A stretch of DNA of 64,000 nt from Eutypa lata. Its lineage: Eukaryota > Ascomycota > Sordariomycetes > Xylariales > Diatrypaceae. A model generated the notes under the pieces. The model searched no databases and was not told where the DNA came from. It saw only the letters and a program-made list of their open reading frames with translations. Positions 45,889-58,062 of the stretch are shown here, in pieces. Made by a program: the position numbers and the translations under genes. Within the stretch, counting starts at the first letter, position 1. Every line of letters starts with the position of its first letter. The DNA lies in NCBI GenBank assembly GCA_022661535.1, contig JAKULF010000006.1, positions 2,475,001 to 2,539,000 on the forward strand, in the 5' to 3' direction.

Positions 45889-46413
45889 ATGACAGCACAC
45901 GCTGTTGCGAACGAGAAATTTCTCGACATCACAATCACGACCTTCACTTCACCGTCCGAGCCAGATTCCCAACGCGGACGTAAGAGAAGACGCAGCCCGC
46001 CAGGGTCTCTCGAGGCCCCCGCATCTGCCAGACAGCTTCCATCGGGAGAGTCGGCCGTATTTCGGGGTCGTTGCAGGTATCGCTCTACTTCCAGGCTTGA
46101 TATGTCAAGGAACGTCTCGCGCGTCAGGGGCACATCGCTGTCACCCACCCGCAAGCGATTTCTACAAGTGCTGCAATTAAACCGGCATCGAAGCCAGAGC
46201 CCCTCCAGGTCCCGCAGTGCGCTACACCCACGCGCCCAGGATACCCCAAAGCGTCGACGTCAACGGACCAGAAGCCGAAGCCGGAAGCACCGAGAAGCTG
46301 CCAATGACTTCGATGAGCCGTCTTCGATTCTTTGGCATGATTATCTTGAGCATGGCAGAGCCATTCGACGCGAAATCTCTCCGACAAACCAAACACAGGT
46401 CAACCAAATTTAA
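45889..46413 (+). CDS. Hypothetical Arg/Ser-rich small protein (174 aa)
   Basis: One open frame from an ATG to a stop. The start is preceded by a purine at -3 (CAAAATGAC). The protein begins MTAHAVANEKFLDITITTF, then becomes strongly basic and Arg/Ser-rich, with several SR/RS dipeptides and bipartite-NLS-like runs (KRRRQRTRSRSRKHR). It resembles splicing-factor-like or nuclear low-complexity proteins in composition only. I do not recognise a family. It may be longer if spliced near its end, where CAGGTCAAC could be a donor. Competing shorter frames overlap on both strands, so a non-coding locus is possible. Confidence 0.35.
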   Translation: MTAHAVANEKFLDITITTFTSPSEPDSQRGRKRRRSPPGSLEAPASARQLPSGESAVFRGRCRYRSTSRLDMSRNVSRVRGTSLSPTRKRFLQVLQLNRHRSQSPSRSRSALHPRAQDTPKRRRQRTRSRSRKHREAANDFDEPSSILWHDYLEHGRAIRREISPTNQTQVNQI

Positions 46414-48500
46414 GATGACACGTCAGTATGACAGAAGCTCGAGCCAAGTCATTCTTGTCTCTTATTAGCTACGGCCACGTAGCATATCACCAAATGATGG
46501 GACAAAACATTACCATCACCATCAACCTCAACCCTTCCTACCTATGCCATCGAACAGGGCATACCCATCAGATAAACATCTGTACGCATCATGGTACTGT
46601 GAGAGCGGAGCAGCGGGGTAGGCTGAAACACTGAGAGAAAGAGATAGTCGCAAAGGGAAGGTTATGATATTTTGTGTATTGGGCGTAAGGCAGGGAATGG
46701 TGTTCGATATGTTGTGTCACTGAGCGTATTCCTACCTACTTTAGGCAGTCTTTACGAACGTTGACGAAGGTCAAGATTTTTTATACCAGATTCAGGTTTA
46801 CGATTTAAGACAAGCATGAGATTTAATGAAAAATGAGTGGTATTTTACATAACGAATATCCACACAAAACAAAGACAAAAAAAAACTCTGAGGTAGCATC
46901 ACATACTACTAGTATTTACATCACATGTATGAATGCATTCGCAACTTCGTAAAAAGAGGACCCGCTAAGTGGAAAAACTTATACACCAAGGATGTTCAAA
47001 AGAGGTTGGTCACCTGTGATAGCTACCTACCTACATACCTAGCCTCTAGTAGTTACATGCAGACGGGAAGCTGAAATGGCAGAACCCCACGATAGTTACA
47101 TTCATTAGGTACCAATCTACCTGCCTACATACCTACCTGCCTAGACCTAGGTAGGTACAATACATGGATACCTCATAGCCGACATGCCTACATACTGTAT
47201 ATGTATGTACAGGCAACTATGTTCTGCATGCACTTTCCCAAGGGCAGGGTCAATGTGGGGGATGTCTATGCCCAAAACAGGTGGGGCACGTGGTCAGCTG
47301 TCATGCCAAAGAAGGCGCCAACAATAAACGGACACTCCTTCTTGCTCCTATATTGTTGCTCATCTTGATCACAAGACCCCATTAAGATTTTGCTTGTCCC
47401 GCACTTGGGTGCATTTTTGCTGTATCTCGTCTCCACATTGTTCCCGCCGCTTTGCATACAAGTTATACTAAGGAGGTGGCTATCTAAGAGAAGGGGAAAG
47501 GCGTGAAAGGGGCAAAGCTGCAACAACATCAAGGCAGGAAAGACTAACCGATGGTCATATGTACCTAAGGGACGGTGGGTTATGTACCTGCAATACCTAA
47601 TGTTAGGTTGGCCAGATAGGCAGACATACAGTATTAATAAAGTATATTTCAAGTAAATATAGACTATAAAAACATAAGATGATATAACTAAGGTTACATA
47701 ATAATCACATATAAGTTATAACAGAAAGTATGATATAGGTGGGCACGGCTAGCATATAAAATAATTGACTTAGGTACAGAGGGGAGAGCCTGGAGAGAGA
47801 GGGGCAATAAGCGCCTATCAAGAGCCAGAAGGTCGTCACTGATAAGCATTGGTAGGGTCAGATAGGCGATTAGCTCACTCCCCTTACACTGATGATACCT
47901 GAGGAATGCCATAGGTGTGTGTGTGATTCTACATACACAGATACATACCTTATACCTTTAATACTTTGTACATTTTCCATCCTCACCTCCATCTGGTTGA
48001 ACGGCAACGAATGGGAGCTGGAATATCCCTAGCAGCTTTGTGCATGCAACCAAAAACTTTACAACCGCTAGCTAGACTAGATTTTGTCCCCGTGACACAG
48101 CTGACAGTCATTACCTGCGCGTTTCTCTCTCTCTACCTTGACGCCGTTCCCATCTCCGTCGCGATCGCCGCCATTATTTCGACAAGCTTTGGTAGCTACC
48201 ATCGTCGCATTCACTGTTGGCATTTCGTCGCGTCCATTCTTTTGACAAACATTTTATAGTCATACTACACCTTATTTTTCCGCTGTTTCCTCGTCAGCTT
48301 AGTTCAATCTTCGTATGCGCCCGCCCTCTTGCGCCTTACATTGTCTACTGCAACAACCCACCCGAATTCATTCGACTACACCTTTGTCATGAAGCTTTCA
48401 CCACAACGCATTCGTACATATTGAGCACATATCTGCACACATCCATATGTGCCAAGTGTGGTTCTATTCATGATTAGACGAAAAGCTGCTTCTATCCAAT
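46414..48500. promoter_or_regulatory. 2.1 kb spacer upstream of the SNF2/RING gene
   Basis: Rich in TACCTACC/TAGGTAGG runs (47025-47165). A minus-strand open frame of 128 codons (47266-47652) begins at TTG and has no domain. The last 500 bases are pyrimidine-rich and probably hold the promoter and leader of the helicase gene at 48501. Confidence 0.4.
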
Positions 48501-51500
48501 ATGGCCTCGAATGACAGCTATCCCACTGGTAATGCCAGCTCCTACCTACTTTCCCCCTCTCCCCTTCCCCCGGCACATCAAGTCAATGAGCAGAGAACTG
48601 CAAACCCATCTCCTTCGCCTAAGATCGCCTTGCCTATACACCAGCCTCACGATGATACTTACGCCTCATCTTTATATCAAGGATCTACGCGAAACGGCTT
48701 CCCAAGAACGAACTCGTCCTCGGCCCTGAACCTAAACCCGGCCTTGTTACTGAACCCTAAAGGCTATGGCGCCTCAGCCTCAACCAGCAACGATGTTACC
48801 CCCAACTCCATTCCTAGCACCGGAAGGTCCACACCTATCGAATTTCAATTCTCGACCCCGAGTGATAGCTATGTCATGGAGCCAAATTTCCAATCCCACG
48901 AGTCGGCGCCCCTAACCAGTGGCCGCCATACACCACAGTCCAACGGCTTCGGGAGCATGATCGAGCGTATGAACAACATCGAACATCGCACATTCGTACC
49001 TCAACCAAAACGCCGCAAGCTTCAGAACGAAGAAGACATAAACTTCAGTCATGGATTTAACGGTAGTAGCGGTGGTATGCTTGGGGAACATGTCAAGGAG
49101 AGACGAGAGGTAGCAGCGAACCATCCTACGCTGAAATCTGTCGAGACGGTTGATCTTACCGAAGCTGGTGAGTTATTTCCTAGCTGAAGTTATTTATTTA
49201 AACTGACATTTTATAGGTGACGATGAAGAGATTATCGAGGTACAAGCACCTAAAGACGAGGAGATATGTTACGGCATGATTCAGCATGCAAGACTGAATT
49301 GCCATGTTGTCCCAAGTCCCAAGCCAGGTGCTATCTCGATTATGTCGGAATCGTACTGGCCTCAGGTCAAGATCGTACTAAACAGGAGACATGGAGACCC
49401 AACGGATACTATTCAAGCCTACGACTATACTCGTAAGATAGTGGGTACTCTTGATCCCAGCACATCTGCTGCTCTTGCGCGCCTTCTAGACTCCCCTCGC
49501 CTGCAAATGCGAACCGATTGCAGAATCCCAACAAGACAGAAAGTCGCTGGAGAGGAGGCTGGCCAGGAAACTTCAAGGAGCTATACACTTGACCTAATGC
49601 TCTATGGTCCCCGCAAGAGTGGCAGGGCTGTTGGTGTACATCTGTCGCGGCTTAACCTTTGGCTTCGTAACCCTCCGAGAGTGGAACCTGGTATAAAGTA
49701 CGAGAATCCACAGCTTATGGAGGGTCCAAGACCGCCACCTCCAGTGAAAGAGCGCATCTTACCCTCATCGTCGGCAACGGTACCGCCACCATCGATGCGA
49801 ACTGTCGAAGAGATCCGTTCAGAAGTCTTGGGTGTGTTTGACTCCCTTACCAAGAGCGAAGACCTGCCTGAAGTAGATCCGGACTCACGAATCCAGACTG
49901 AACTTCTTAAGCATCAAAAGCAGGGTCTGTACTTCATGATCAAGAAGGAGCAACCCCGCCAATGGACGAACGATGGGAAGTCGGCCGATTCGTTTTGGCG
50001 TATCCGGTACGGGTCCCACGGCCAAAGACTCTACCACAATGTCATTACTGGCCATTCGCAGCGTGACCCGCCTCAGGAGACTTTTGGCGGGATTCTTGCG
50101 GATATGATGGGTCTCGGTAAAACTCTCAGTATCCTATCGCTTATCACGGGTTCACTTGATGTAGCTGAAGAATGGTCTCATCTCCCCCCTCTACAGCCAC
50201 AGGCTCCCCCTCCACCGAAAAAGAACGGAGGTTCTAGACAATTTGATGTGCCTACACAAGAGCCTCTGGGATTGACTCAACTCTCCCGCAATGGCCAAGC
50301 AACGTTATTAGTGTGCCCTCTTAGCACTATCACGAACTGGGAAGAACAAATCAAAGCTCATCTCAAGCCAGGTTCGCTTAGTTACTATATCTATCACGGC
50401 TCGAGCAGAATGAAGGACGCACGGAAGCTTGCTAAGTTTAACCTTGTGTTGACGACATATGGGTCAGTTGCCAGTGAAGTTGCAGCCCGTAAGAAGGGCA
50501 GACCTGGGCCTTATCCTCTTGAGGAGATTGGCTGGTTCCGTGTGGTGCTTGATGAGGCTCACATGATCCGGGAACAGTCGACTCTCCAATTCAAGGCTAT
50601 ATGCCGTCTTCAAGCAAACCGTCGGTGGGCAGTCACGGGCACTCCTGTCCAAAACAAGCTTGATGACCTCGCAGCATTACTTGCATTTCTACGAGTCAAG
50701 CCGTTCGACGAGAAGGGAAAATTTACCCAGTACATTGTCTCCCCATTTAAGACGTGCGATCCTGAGATCGTTCCTAAACTTCGGGTTCTTGTCGACAGCA
50801 TTACACTACGACGCTTGAAAGACAGGATCGACCTACCTCCTAGAACGGACCAAATTATCAGGCTGGATTTCACAGAATCGGAGCGCAAGATATACAGCCT
50901 CTTCGAGCAGAATGCGCAGGACAAAGTGCAAGTCCTCGCCGCAGGTCGAGAGAAAATGATAGGAGGGAAAACATACATCCACATTCTTCAGTCGATTCTA
51001 AGATTACGCTTGATCTCTGCGCATGGCAAGGATCTACTTAGCGAGGCAGATCTAGAACTTGTCCAAGGCATGACCCAGGAATCAGCCATCGACCTCGATA
51101 GCGATGAGGACGACGGTGATAAGCCGGCATTGTTAGAGACGAGGGCTTATGAGGCGTTTGCGTTAATGCAAGAGACGAACAGTGACGTTTGCATTACTTG
51201 TAACCGCAAGATTGGCGGCCCGGGAGATGGAGCCGACATTGAAGGCGAGCGCGAGGAAGATGTGCTTGGTTATATGACGCCCTGCTTCCACCTTCTTTGC
51301 ACTAATTGCATCACGACGTGGGATGAAGAAGTGGGTAATCATGGGTATGGTACTTGTCCTATCTGCCAAGCCCATGTCCGGCTTGCTTATAACGAGATCC
51401 GCAAATCCAAAGCGGAGGTCGAACATGACGCTCATGGCAAGAAAGCCAAGCCAGGAATAAATGGAAAGGTAAAAGAGACATACACAGGGCCACACACGAA

Positions 51501-52044
51501 AACGCGGGCCTTGGTCGAGGATCTTTTGAAGTCTAAGGCGGAGAGCGAGGAGCTCCCTGTTGGGTCGCCGCCTTTCAAGTCTGTTGTATTTTCGGCTTGG
51601 ACCTCCCACCTCGACCTCATCCAAATTGCTCTTGACAACGCCGGCATCCGGTACACACGCCTCGACGGTAAGATGACCCGTATCGCACGAACCAACGCAA
51701 TGGACGCTTTCCGCGAGGACAACTCGGTCCACGTCATTCTCGTCTCGATCATGGCTGGCGGTCTAGGTCTGAACCTTACCTCGGCGAATAACGTGTACGT
51801 GATGGAGCCCCAGTACAACCCGGCGGCAGAGGCACAGGCTGTCGACCGTGTCCACCGTCTAGGCCAGAAGCGCCCCGTCCGCACCGTCCGATACATCATG
51901 CAGAACAGCATCGAAGACAAGATGCTCGAGCTCCAAGAAAAGAAGAAGCAGCTTGCGAGCCTCAGCATGGACAGAACCAAGGTCATAGACAAGGCGGAAG
52001 CGGCTAAGCAGAAGCTACTCGACTTGCGTAGCCTATTCAAGTGA
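48501..52044 (+). CDS. SNF2-family helicase with embedded RING finger, HLTF/Rad5-like (two exons, 1164 aa)
   Basis: Model: exons 48501-49167 and 49217-52044, intron 49 nt. The N-terminal 220 residues are disordered and end in a SUMO-interaction-like VETVDLTEAGDDEE. A HIRAN-like region follows (CYGMIQHARLNC to RLLDSPRLQM). The SNF2 ATPase has motif I GLGKT (about residue 520), DEAH in VVLDEAHMI (about 665) and VTGTPVQN. A C3HC4-type RING (CITCNRK ... CFHLLCTNCITTW ... CPIC, about 879-945) lies between the two ATPase lobes. The helicase C-terminal part has SIMAGGLGLNLTSANNVY and DRVHRLGQKRPV. This layout defines the Rad5/HLTF/SMARCA3 group: ubiquitin ligases and translocases for damage tolerance, and the related Rad16/Uls1 branch. 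It is convergent with OLE1. Confidence 0.93.
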
Positions 52045-54471
52045 GTGCTTGTATTTGTCGGCTCACTCCCGACTTTCTTTCATCTCTAGTCAGCATGGCA
52101 GTAGGTACAAATGGGGGGTTCTAGTGGTTTTTATGATGATGCATGCATTTGGTTTGGCGTTTCGGTTAGGGCTGGAGGAGCCCATCGCAATATAGATTCA
52201 CTCTTGCGCATGCGGCACCCGGCATTTTTTATGGTTCTTAGCCGCTTGATGGATACCCCTTTTTGCAAAAAGGAAGAAGAAAAAAAGAGGTTTCAAATCA
52301 CCTCGGTGTATTGGGAAGGGCAACGGCAGGTTCCTTCTCGGGTCTAGATCACGTTATTTGCATTCACCAACTCGGTATAGAGCATTTTAGTGTTCCCATG
52401 ATCCCACACTCCTCCATCAATGTTCCCACGGTATACATCTCATGGGGAGAGTGATTGGGATTAGGTAGCTTCGCTCGGGAAGTACGAGTTGAAGCATTGA
52501 ATTGCATTGCAGTAGGCTGGATCATTTGGATTTTCGGCTCACCAACCATTCTTCCATTTCTTCTGCCTTGGCATAGTAGGAACGGCCAAACTTCGTATAG
52601 CATTTACCTTTCTCGAGGGGAGGGGGTTGAATTTTTTTTTCCAGTCACTAGGTACCTCTTGAGATTTCGGCTTGCCTCTACGAAATTTGGGCCATACTTC
52701 GTGGGCAGATCTTGTATATGGGCAAAGGAATCATTGAATGAGGGATGATTATACGACTGGATGAACTAGACTGGAATGGACGGAACCTTCAATAGACCAG
52801 ATAGGTCCTACGAAGGAACGCTCAGTTCGCATGCGATGCCCACCTACCTACCTACATACCTAGGCAGTTAGGAGGTTAGCACTAGGAGCCCCATTTTCTT
52901 CCTTCTTCAGTGGTTGTGGTGGTCGCCATGTGGTGGTAGTGGAGGAACTTTCCTTCTCCCACGAGGGCTCTTTTGATACCATTTGCAGTTTTTCTCTCTT
53001 CTTCTTCAAACCAAAATTACACTTTTCGCGTTACGTCCGTCGTCTTAAAACTAATATCCAAAACGACCGACGATGGACGCCCTTCGCTTTGTGTACAATC
53101 CAAAGAACTACCGACCTTACTTGCATAGTGGGTGGGGGGTATTTACATAACTTACATAGCTAGCTAGATACCTAGATGAGAAATGCCATTGAATTTTTTA
53201 CGCAAAGAGACTGGGCTTGACTTCCTTTTCTGTATAGACCGTTTGTGGGTTCATTGCGATGTATGGAATGAATGTACAAGCTGCTGTAACTAGATAATGG
53301 GAATGGGAATGCTTTTTCCTTTCTCTCTGGCTACCTACCTTACTTGCTTATTATTGGTTCGACGCATAAGATGGTTATTTATTATCAGCTCCTACCTACG
53401 TACATATAGGCAAGTGAGTAAGCAGGTAACAATGTTGCGATGTTACGCATGAGTCCATTCTTGGAATTCTGTAGTAGTAGGTTTGTATTAGTCTGTCTGT
53501 CATTACCCCTTGTTTGAGTGAGACTTGCTTGGGCAGAGACATTCAGGTAGGTCTCTACTCTACTCACATACTCAGGTAGGCACGTATCTCCTACCTACCC
53601 AGTTACTATATCCTACCTCATCTGGGACTGGTTAGTGGGAGAGGAGAGTAGGAAGGAGAAAGAAGGAAATGCACCATCTGCTTGACGGTATATATGGACG
53701 AAGTTAATGGAAAAGAATGATAATAACCTATCCTAGGTACCCAGGAAGGTATGTAGGCAGGTGTTGCATAATGATAACTAGATCTCTCAAGAGAAGGGGA
53801 TGTGAAAAGGAGAATGTGATCAAATCAGCATGTACATACTCGCTGACTCGATATCTCTGTAACGGAGAGTTTGAACTTCTCACTGTTATATTTGCGAATA
53901 TTACATTGCATCACTAGAGTGGTTCATGCTTAGGTAGGTATGCAAAAATGACTTCCAAACAGTAGTGCTGTAAGTTATGTCACTAGTTATGTTCAATATT
54001 ATATAGCACAGTATATTTCTGCTCCTGCAGCAACAATCACCACGGATAACCGTCCGTGAATGAGATTGTATTGGCCATGTAGTTAGCTAACTACCGTTTC
54101 CTCTGTCAGTCATCATTACTTCAACTCGAATACAGATCGATCCATTCACTCATTCGTCGACATCTCGTCTTGTGTGCGCAATTTGTGTTGTATGTATTTA
54201 TGTATTTATTTCTCTTCTACACTGTCTTCTCTCTCTGCCTCTCTCTGTCTCTTATCTTTAAATTTCATCAGACGGCATAGAAGAGCCCGAAAACATATCA
54301 TTTTAGCGTGGACTTCTTTGTGTCTGCCTGCTTGGAACCCTTGCCGCCTTCCCTCCCACCTAATTTTTCAAACTCCATAAAACGCCCTTCAACCCATGCG
54401 CTGACGCAGAAATGTAATGAAACAAGATATAAAAACAGTTTGACCGCTGCACAAAAAACACCCGGATACGA
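52045..54471. other. 2.4 kb spacer between convergent helicase and OLE1 genes
   Basis: No gene is seen. Short frames at 52455-52748 and 52930-53163 have no family features. TACCTACC/TAGGTAGG runs are dense at 52843-52872, 53330-53345 and 53545-53605. The final 150 bases probably form the OLE1 3' UTR. Confidence 0.45.
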
Positions 54472-55980
54472 TTATGCCGCATCGGCACTGGCGATGGGCT
54501 GGAGGATCCGCGTGACCTGGTCGCCTGCACGGACGATCTTCTGGCCTGTTGAGTCGTTGATGTAGGTAGCGTCCTTGCTCTCCATCTGGGCACGCTTCCA
54601 GATCTCGACCTCGCAGCCGCCGCGGAGAACGCCAACGCGCATCGTGGACAGCAGGTTGTGGGCCGCGTTGGAGTGAAGGTAGACGCCTCCGTTGAAGATG
54701 GCGGTAGCGTCCTTGCCGATAGCGGAAGAGATCAGAGCCTTGCCACCGGGGTGGTCCTTGATGAAGTCGGTCACGTCGTGGATCACACCGGCCACCGCCA
54801 CCAGAGCCTTCCCGTTCTTGGCCTCGGCGACGTAGTCATCCCAGTTGACGACGGGGAGCTGGTCGAGGGGAGTACCCCAGTCGAGCTGGGATCGCTTCTG
54901 GTCGAGCTTCTTCTGCAGCTGCTGGACGCGGCCCTTCTCGATCTCGTTGGCGCGGAACTGCTTCAGGTCGTAGGCGAGGCCGAGCTGCTTCCACACCCAG
55001 ATGGCCCACTTGGTCGGGTCGTACTGGTACCACTCGATGGCGTTGCGGTAGTCCGAGGGGAACTCGTGGTGGAAGTTGTGGTAGCCCTCGCCGAGCGTCA
55101 CGAAGGCCGTGATCATGTGGTCGCGGGGCGAGTTGCGGTCGTCGAAGGGCTGCTCGCCCAGCCAGTGCGCCAGCGAGTTGACGCAGAACGTCGCCTGCTG
55201 CACGACGAAGATGCGGAGGATGCCGCCGTAGATGAAGCCACCCTTCCAGTCGCCCCAGCCGAGGCCGCAGACGAGCGTGGGGAAGACCAGACCCATGGTG
55301 ATGACGCACTTGATGAAGTGCTTGTGCTGCCAGACGACCACGGGGTCCTCGTTCAGGTCAGAGATGTCGGTTCGGCCGATACGCTTGGGGTTCTGCTTCA
55401 TGACCATCCAGCCGATGTGCGAGTACAACAGACCCTTGCGAACGGAGTAGGGGTCCTTCTCGGTATCGGTGTAGCGGTGGTGGGCGCGGTGGTCACGAGA
55501 CCACCATCGGGCAGAACCTTCGACGGCACCGGCGCCCATGGCAGCGAGCCAGATTCGCAGGGGTAGCGTGGCCTTATAGCACGAGTGCGCCCAAAGACGA
55601 TGGTAGCCTATAATGAATTAGCTTTCTGTTGGTTCTTCCTACTACTACACATAGAAGTGTCTGACTAGGATATGTTATTAATACACACCGGCTGTTATCC
55701 CCAACCCGGCGTTGAAGTAATAGAGGAAAGCGAAGATGGCTGTCTTCAGGTGGAGTGGCGTAAAGTAGGCACCGACCATACCCATGAGGGGTACGACGAT
55801 AATGAAGTATGTGTTCAACCAGTTGACATGCTTGTACCAGTTCGACCGGGTGATTGGGAACTCGGTGATGTGAGGTTTGCGAGCATCTAGCTGCTTGCCG
55901 GATCGTAGAGGCTTGTAGTCCTTGGTGCCGTCAGGAAACGCGGCAGCCGCCTCGGGCGTGGTCGTCGATGTCGACGCCAT
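54472..55980 (-). CDS. Stearoyl-CoA delta-9 desaturase Ole1 (two exons, 475 aa)
   Basis: Model (minus): exons 55980-55689 and 55607-54472, intron 81 nt. The ATG at 55980 gives [18 protein letters not shown]; the open frame further upstream has only a TTG. The desaturase has the three histidine boxes that bind the di-iron centre: HRLWAH (residues 100-105), HRAHH (137-141) and HNFHH (274-278). Four membrane segments and the conserved [20 protein letters not shown] are also present. The C-terminus is a fused cytochrome b5 domain with the haem motif HPGGK and a second haem-side segment at [11 protein letters not shown]. It inserts the cis-9 double bond into palmitoyl- and stearoyl-CoA in the ER and is essential in most fungi. 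The gene is strongly GC-rich at third positions. Confidence 0.97.
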
Positions 55981-57177
55981 CTTGAATATGGAGTTGAGGA
56001 GGGGTTTTGCCAAAATGGCTGCTCGTCTTCTTCGGTTCGAGGCCGCAGGATGGGGTGTAGAGATCCTGGGACGACGATGGCGAGGAGGGGGTGATGGAGG
56101 ATGGTGGTTTAAGAGGAAGAAAAGAAGAATTGGGAACAGGAGACCCGGCTGACTACCAAGTATTATATTGTAGCAACGGGAAAAGGGTGGCGGTCTGTAC
56201 GAGAATTTTATTGGATGAAGTGTCAGGGAGCTCTTTGTTAAGGTACAAGGGAGTGGAGCAAATCGTGAAATCGGTGGGATGTCGACTCTGCTTAGAATGG
56301 CGGGGATTGCGAAATGGACCTATTGTAGAAGAAGTTCTGGACCGGAAACTGCGCCTGGAGCTGGTATGATCCACGTAGGCATGTACGTGTATGTAGGTTG
56401 TTGTAAGGGTTTTAGATTGTGACTGGGTTCTGCTTGGTACCTCCTTGTATTGAGAATTGAGTTTGGTCAAAAGTGAATGGGCGGTCGTAGTTATCACACA
56501 CTAATTCTGATGGGTAAATCGGCCCAAAGGAAACATAACTACATCTGTATAAAACGTTTGATAGTGTAACCATAAGCAAGCAATATTGAATCTGTCAGGT
56601 ACCTGACAGCTTATACACCACAATTCAACGTGTAATTTAGATCTGTCTATCAATTTATAGATCCTGTAGTAAGCAGCTGGTAACAACAATTTACCACACA
56701 ACTTGTTTCCAGTCCGCTTCAAAAATATATTTCACTACATATACTAAAAGCTACATGAACACTGCAAAAATATTCGTTGTAACTTTGTATCCCTGAGGTT
56801 AGGTACCGGTTACATGTAGTTAGTTAAGCGGGCGTTCTGTTCTTCTTTAACTTTACGAGTGAAAAGCAGGAAATCATTGCCTGATGTCTAGGAAATTTGT
56901 TGAATTGTTGGGGAAAACAAGCATGTGGCAGCCTGTCACAGGGTCCAATCAGCAGGCTCTGATTTTCTTCGAACCACCCCTGCTATTTCCTCTTTGGAAC
57001 GAGCACCGAGCGTCTGATTCGGCAATCGATAATTGTGGCTCAGTATGGAGCATTGGAGCAACGAACCGCTCCACTGCACCACCACGTTTTGTGATACGTT
57101 AGCAGGTTAGTCCGCATTGAATATGTAGGTACCTACCTTCAAAACTGATCACTATGACAGCGTTACATACCTACCTA
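55981..57177. promoter_or_regulatory. OLE1 upstream region
   Basis: 1.2 kb upstream of OLE1. The first 180 bases are GC-rich and purine/pyrimidine-biased, likely the leader. After 56400 the sequence becomes AT-rich. The stretch ends in TACCTACCTA directly beside the TIR element. No gene is seen; the short frame 56884-57102 has no features. Confidence 0.45.
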
Positions 57178-57229
57178 TAATAGCGCGCCAAGGGGTATTT
57201 TTAATATGATTATTAATACCGTTTTAAAG
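57178..57229 (+). repeat. Left terminal inverted repeat (52 bp)
   Basis: Begins TAATAGCGCGCCAAGGGG and ends CCGTTTTAAAG. It matches the reverse complement of 58011-58062 with six mismatches, three of them G/A or C/T differences in the first ten bases. Confidence 0.85.
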
Positions 57230-57760
57230 ATCGATAATTATTGCGACGATAGTACATAATCGTCCTTAAGGAAAACGGTTTTCAATGTTATATATAATAT
57301 AAATTTATATATATTTTAATAATTATTATTTATTTAAAAATATATTCGTTTAAATAATTATTTTTAAATTTAATAATACTTTTTAAATTATAATAATTAT
57401 AAATTTAAATAATAATTTAAAACTTAAAGTTATTTTTTATTTATTTTAAATCGATTTTATTAATAATAATTAAAGATTTTTTTTATTTTATAATGTATTT
57501 ATTAAACGTATATATATTTAAATAAATATAATTATAATTATTTTTAATTATAATATTTATAACTTAATTATATAACTTATAAACCGTAAACTTATAAATT
57601 TAATAATTAATAATTCGTAAATTTAACGTTCGATTTTTTAATATAATGTAATTAAAAATAATAAAAATAATAAAAGTAAAGTTATAAAATTATATATAAT
57701 AATTAAAATACGATAATATATAATAATATAAATAATAAATAATAAATAATAAATAATAAA

Positions 57761-57787
57761 TGCTTTTATATATATAATATAAAAGCA
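57761..57787. repeat. Internal palindrome of the AT-rich element
   Basis: TGCTTTTAT and ATAAAAGCA are separated by an AT-only spacer and lie close to two thirds of the way along the element. It may be a remnant of internal repeat structure or a by-product of the extreme AT content. Confidence 0.6.
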
Positions 57788-58010
57788 TTATTACTTTTAT
57801 AAAATATTATATAAAATTAACTTTAAAATTATTTTTAAAAATTATATTTATTTCGATTAAATAACTTTTATCGATTATATTATAATTATTTATTTTTAAA
57901 AATTATTAAAATTAATAAGCATTTAACCGGCTTAAGTATTATAATTACTTTAATGCTTAAAGGTTTTAATTTCCTTAATAAATTGCTTTATATTCGTAAC
58001 CGTCTCGGAG

Positions 58011-58062
58011 CTTTAAAACGGTATTAATAATCGTTTTATAAATACCCCTTGGTGCGTTATTG
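58011..58062 (-). repeat. Right terminal inverted repeat (52 bp)
   Basis: Reverse complement begins CAATAACGCACCAAGGGG. It pairs with the left end; homology stops sharply inside the element, after the common AAAG. Confidence 0.85.

Larger units (their letters stand above)
57178..58062. mobile_element. AT-rich TIR element, likely RIP-mutated DNA transposon or MITE remnant (885 bp)
   Basis: The two ends are inverted copies of one 52 bp sequence (46 of 52 positions agree). Several mismatches are C/T or G/A differences. The element is flanked by TA on both sides, and the direct repeat can be extended to TACCTA (57172-57177 and 58063-58068). The interior is extremely AT-rich and has no open frame. 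C and G persist mostly as CpG, while CpA/TpG is almost absent, which fits repeat-induced point mutation. A TA duplication suits the Tc1/mariner/pogo superfamily, but with no transposase left this is only inferred. Confidence 0.78.

Noticed and set aside
47266..47652. Minus-strand open frame of 128 codons
   Set aside because: Starts at TTG; a later ATG gives a short protein with no domain, within a repeat-rich spacer.
54658..55566. Plus-strand open frame of 302 codons opposite OLE1
   Set aside because: It mirrors the GC-rich third positions of OLE1; the amino-acid composition (Val, Leu, Gly, Asp repeats) is that of an antisense reading.
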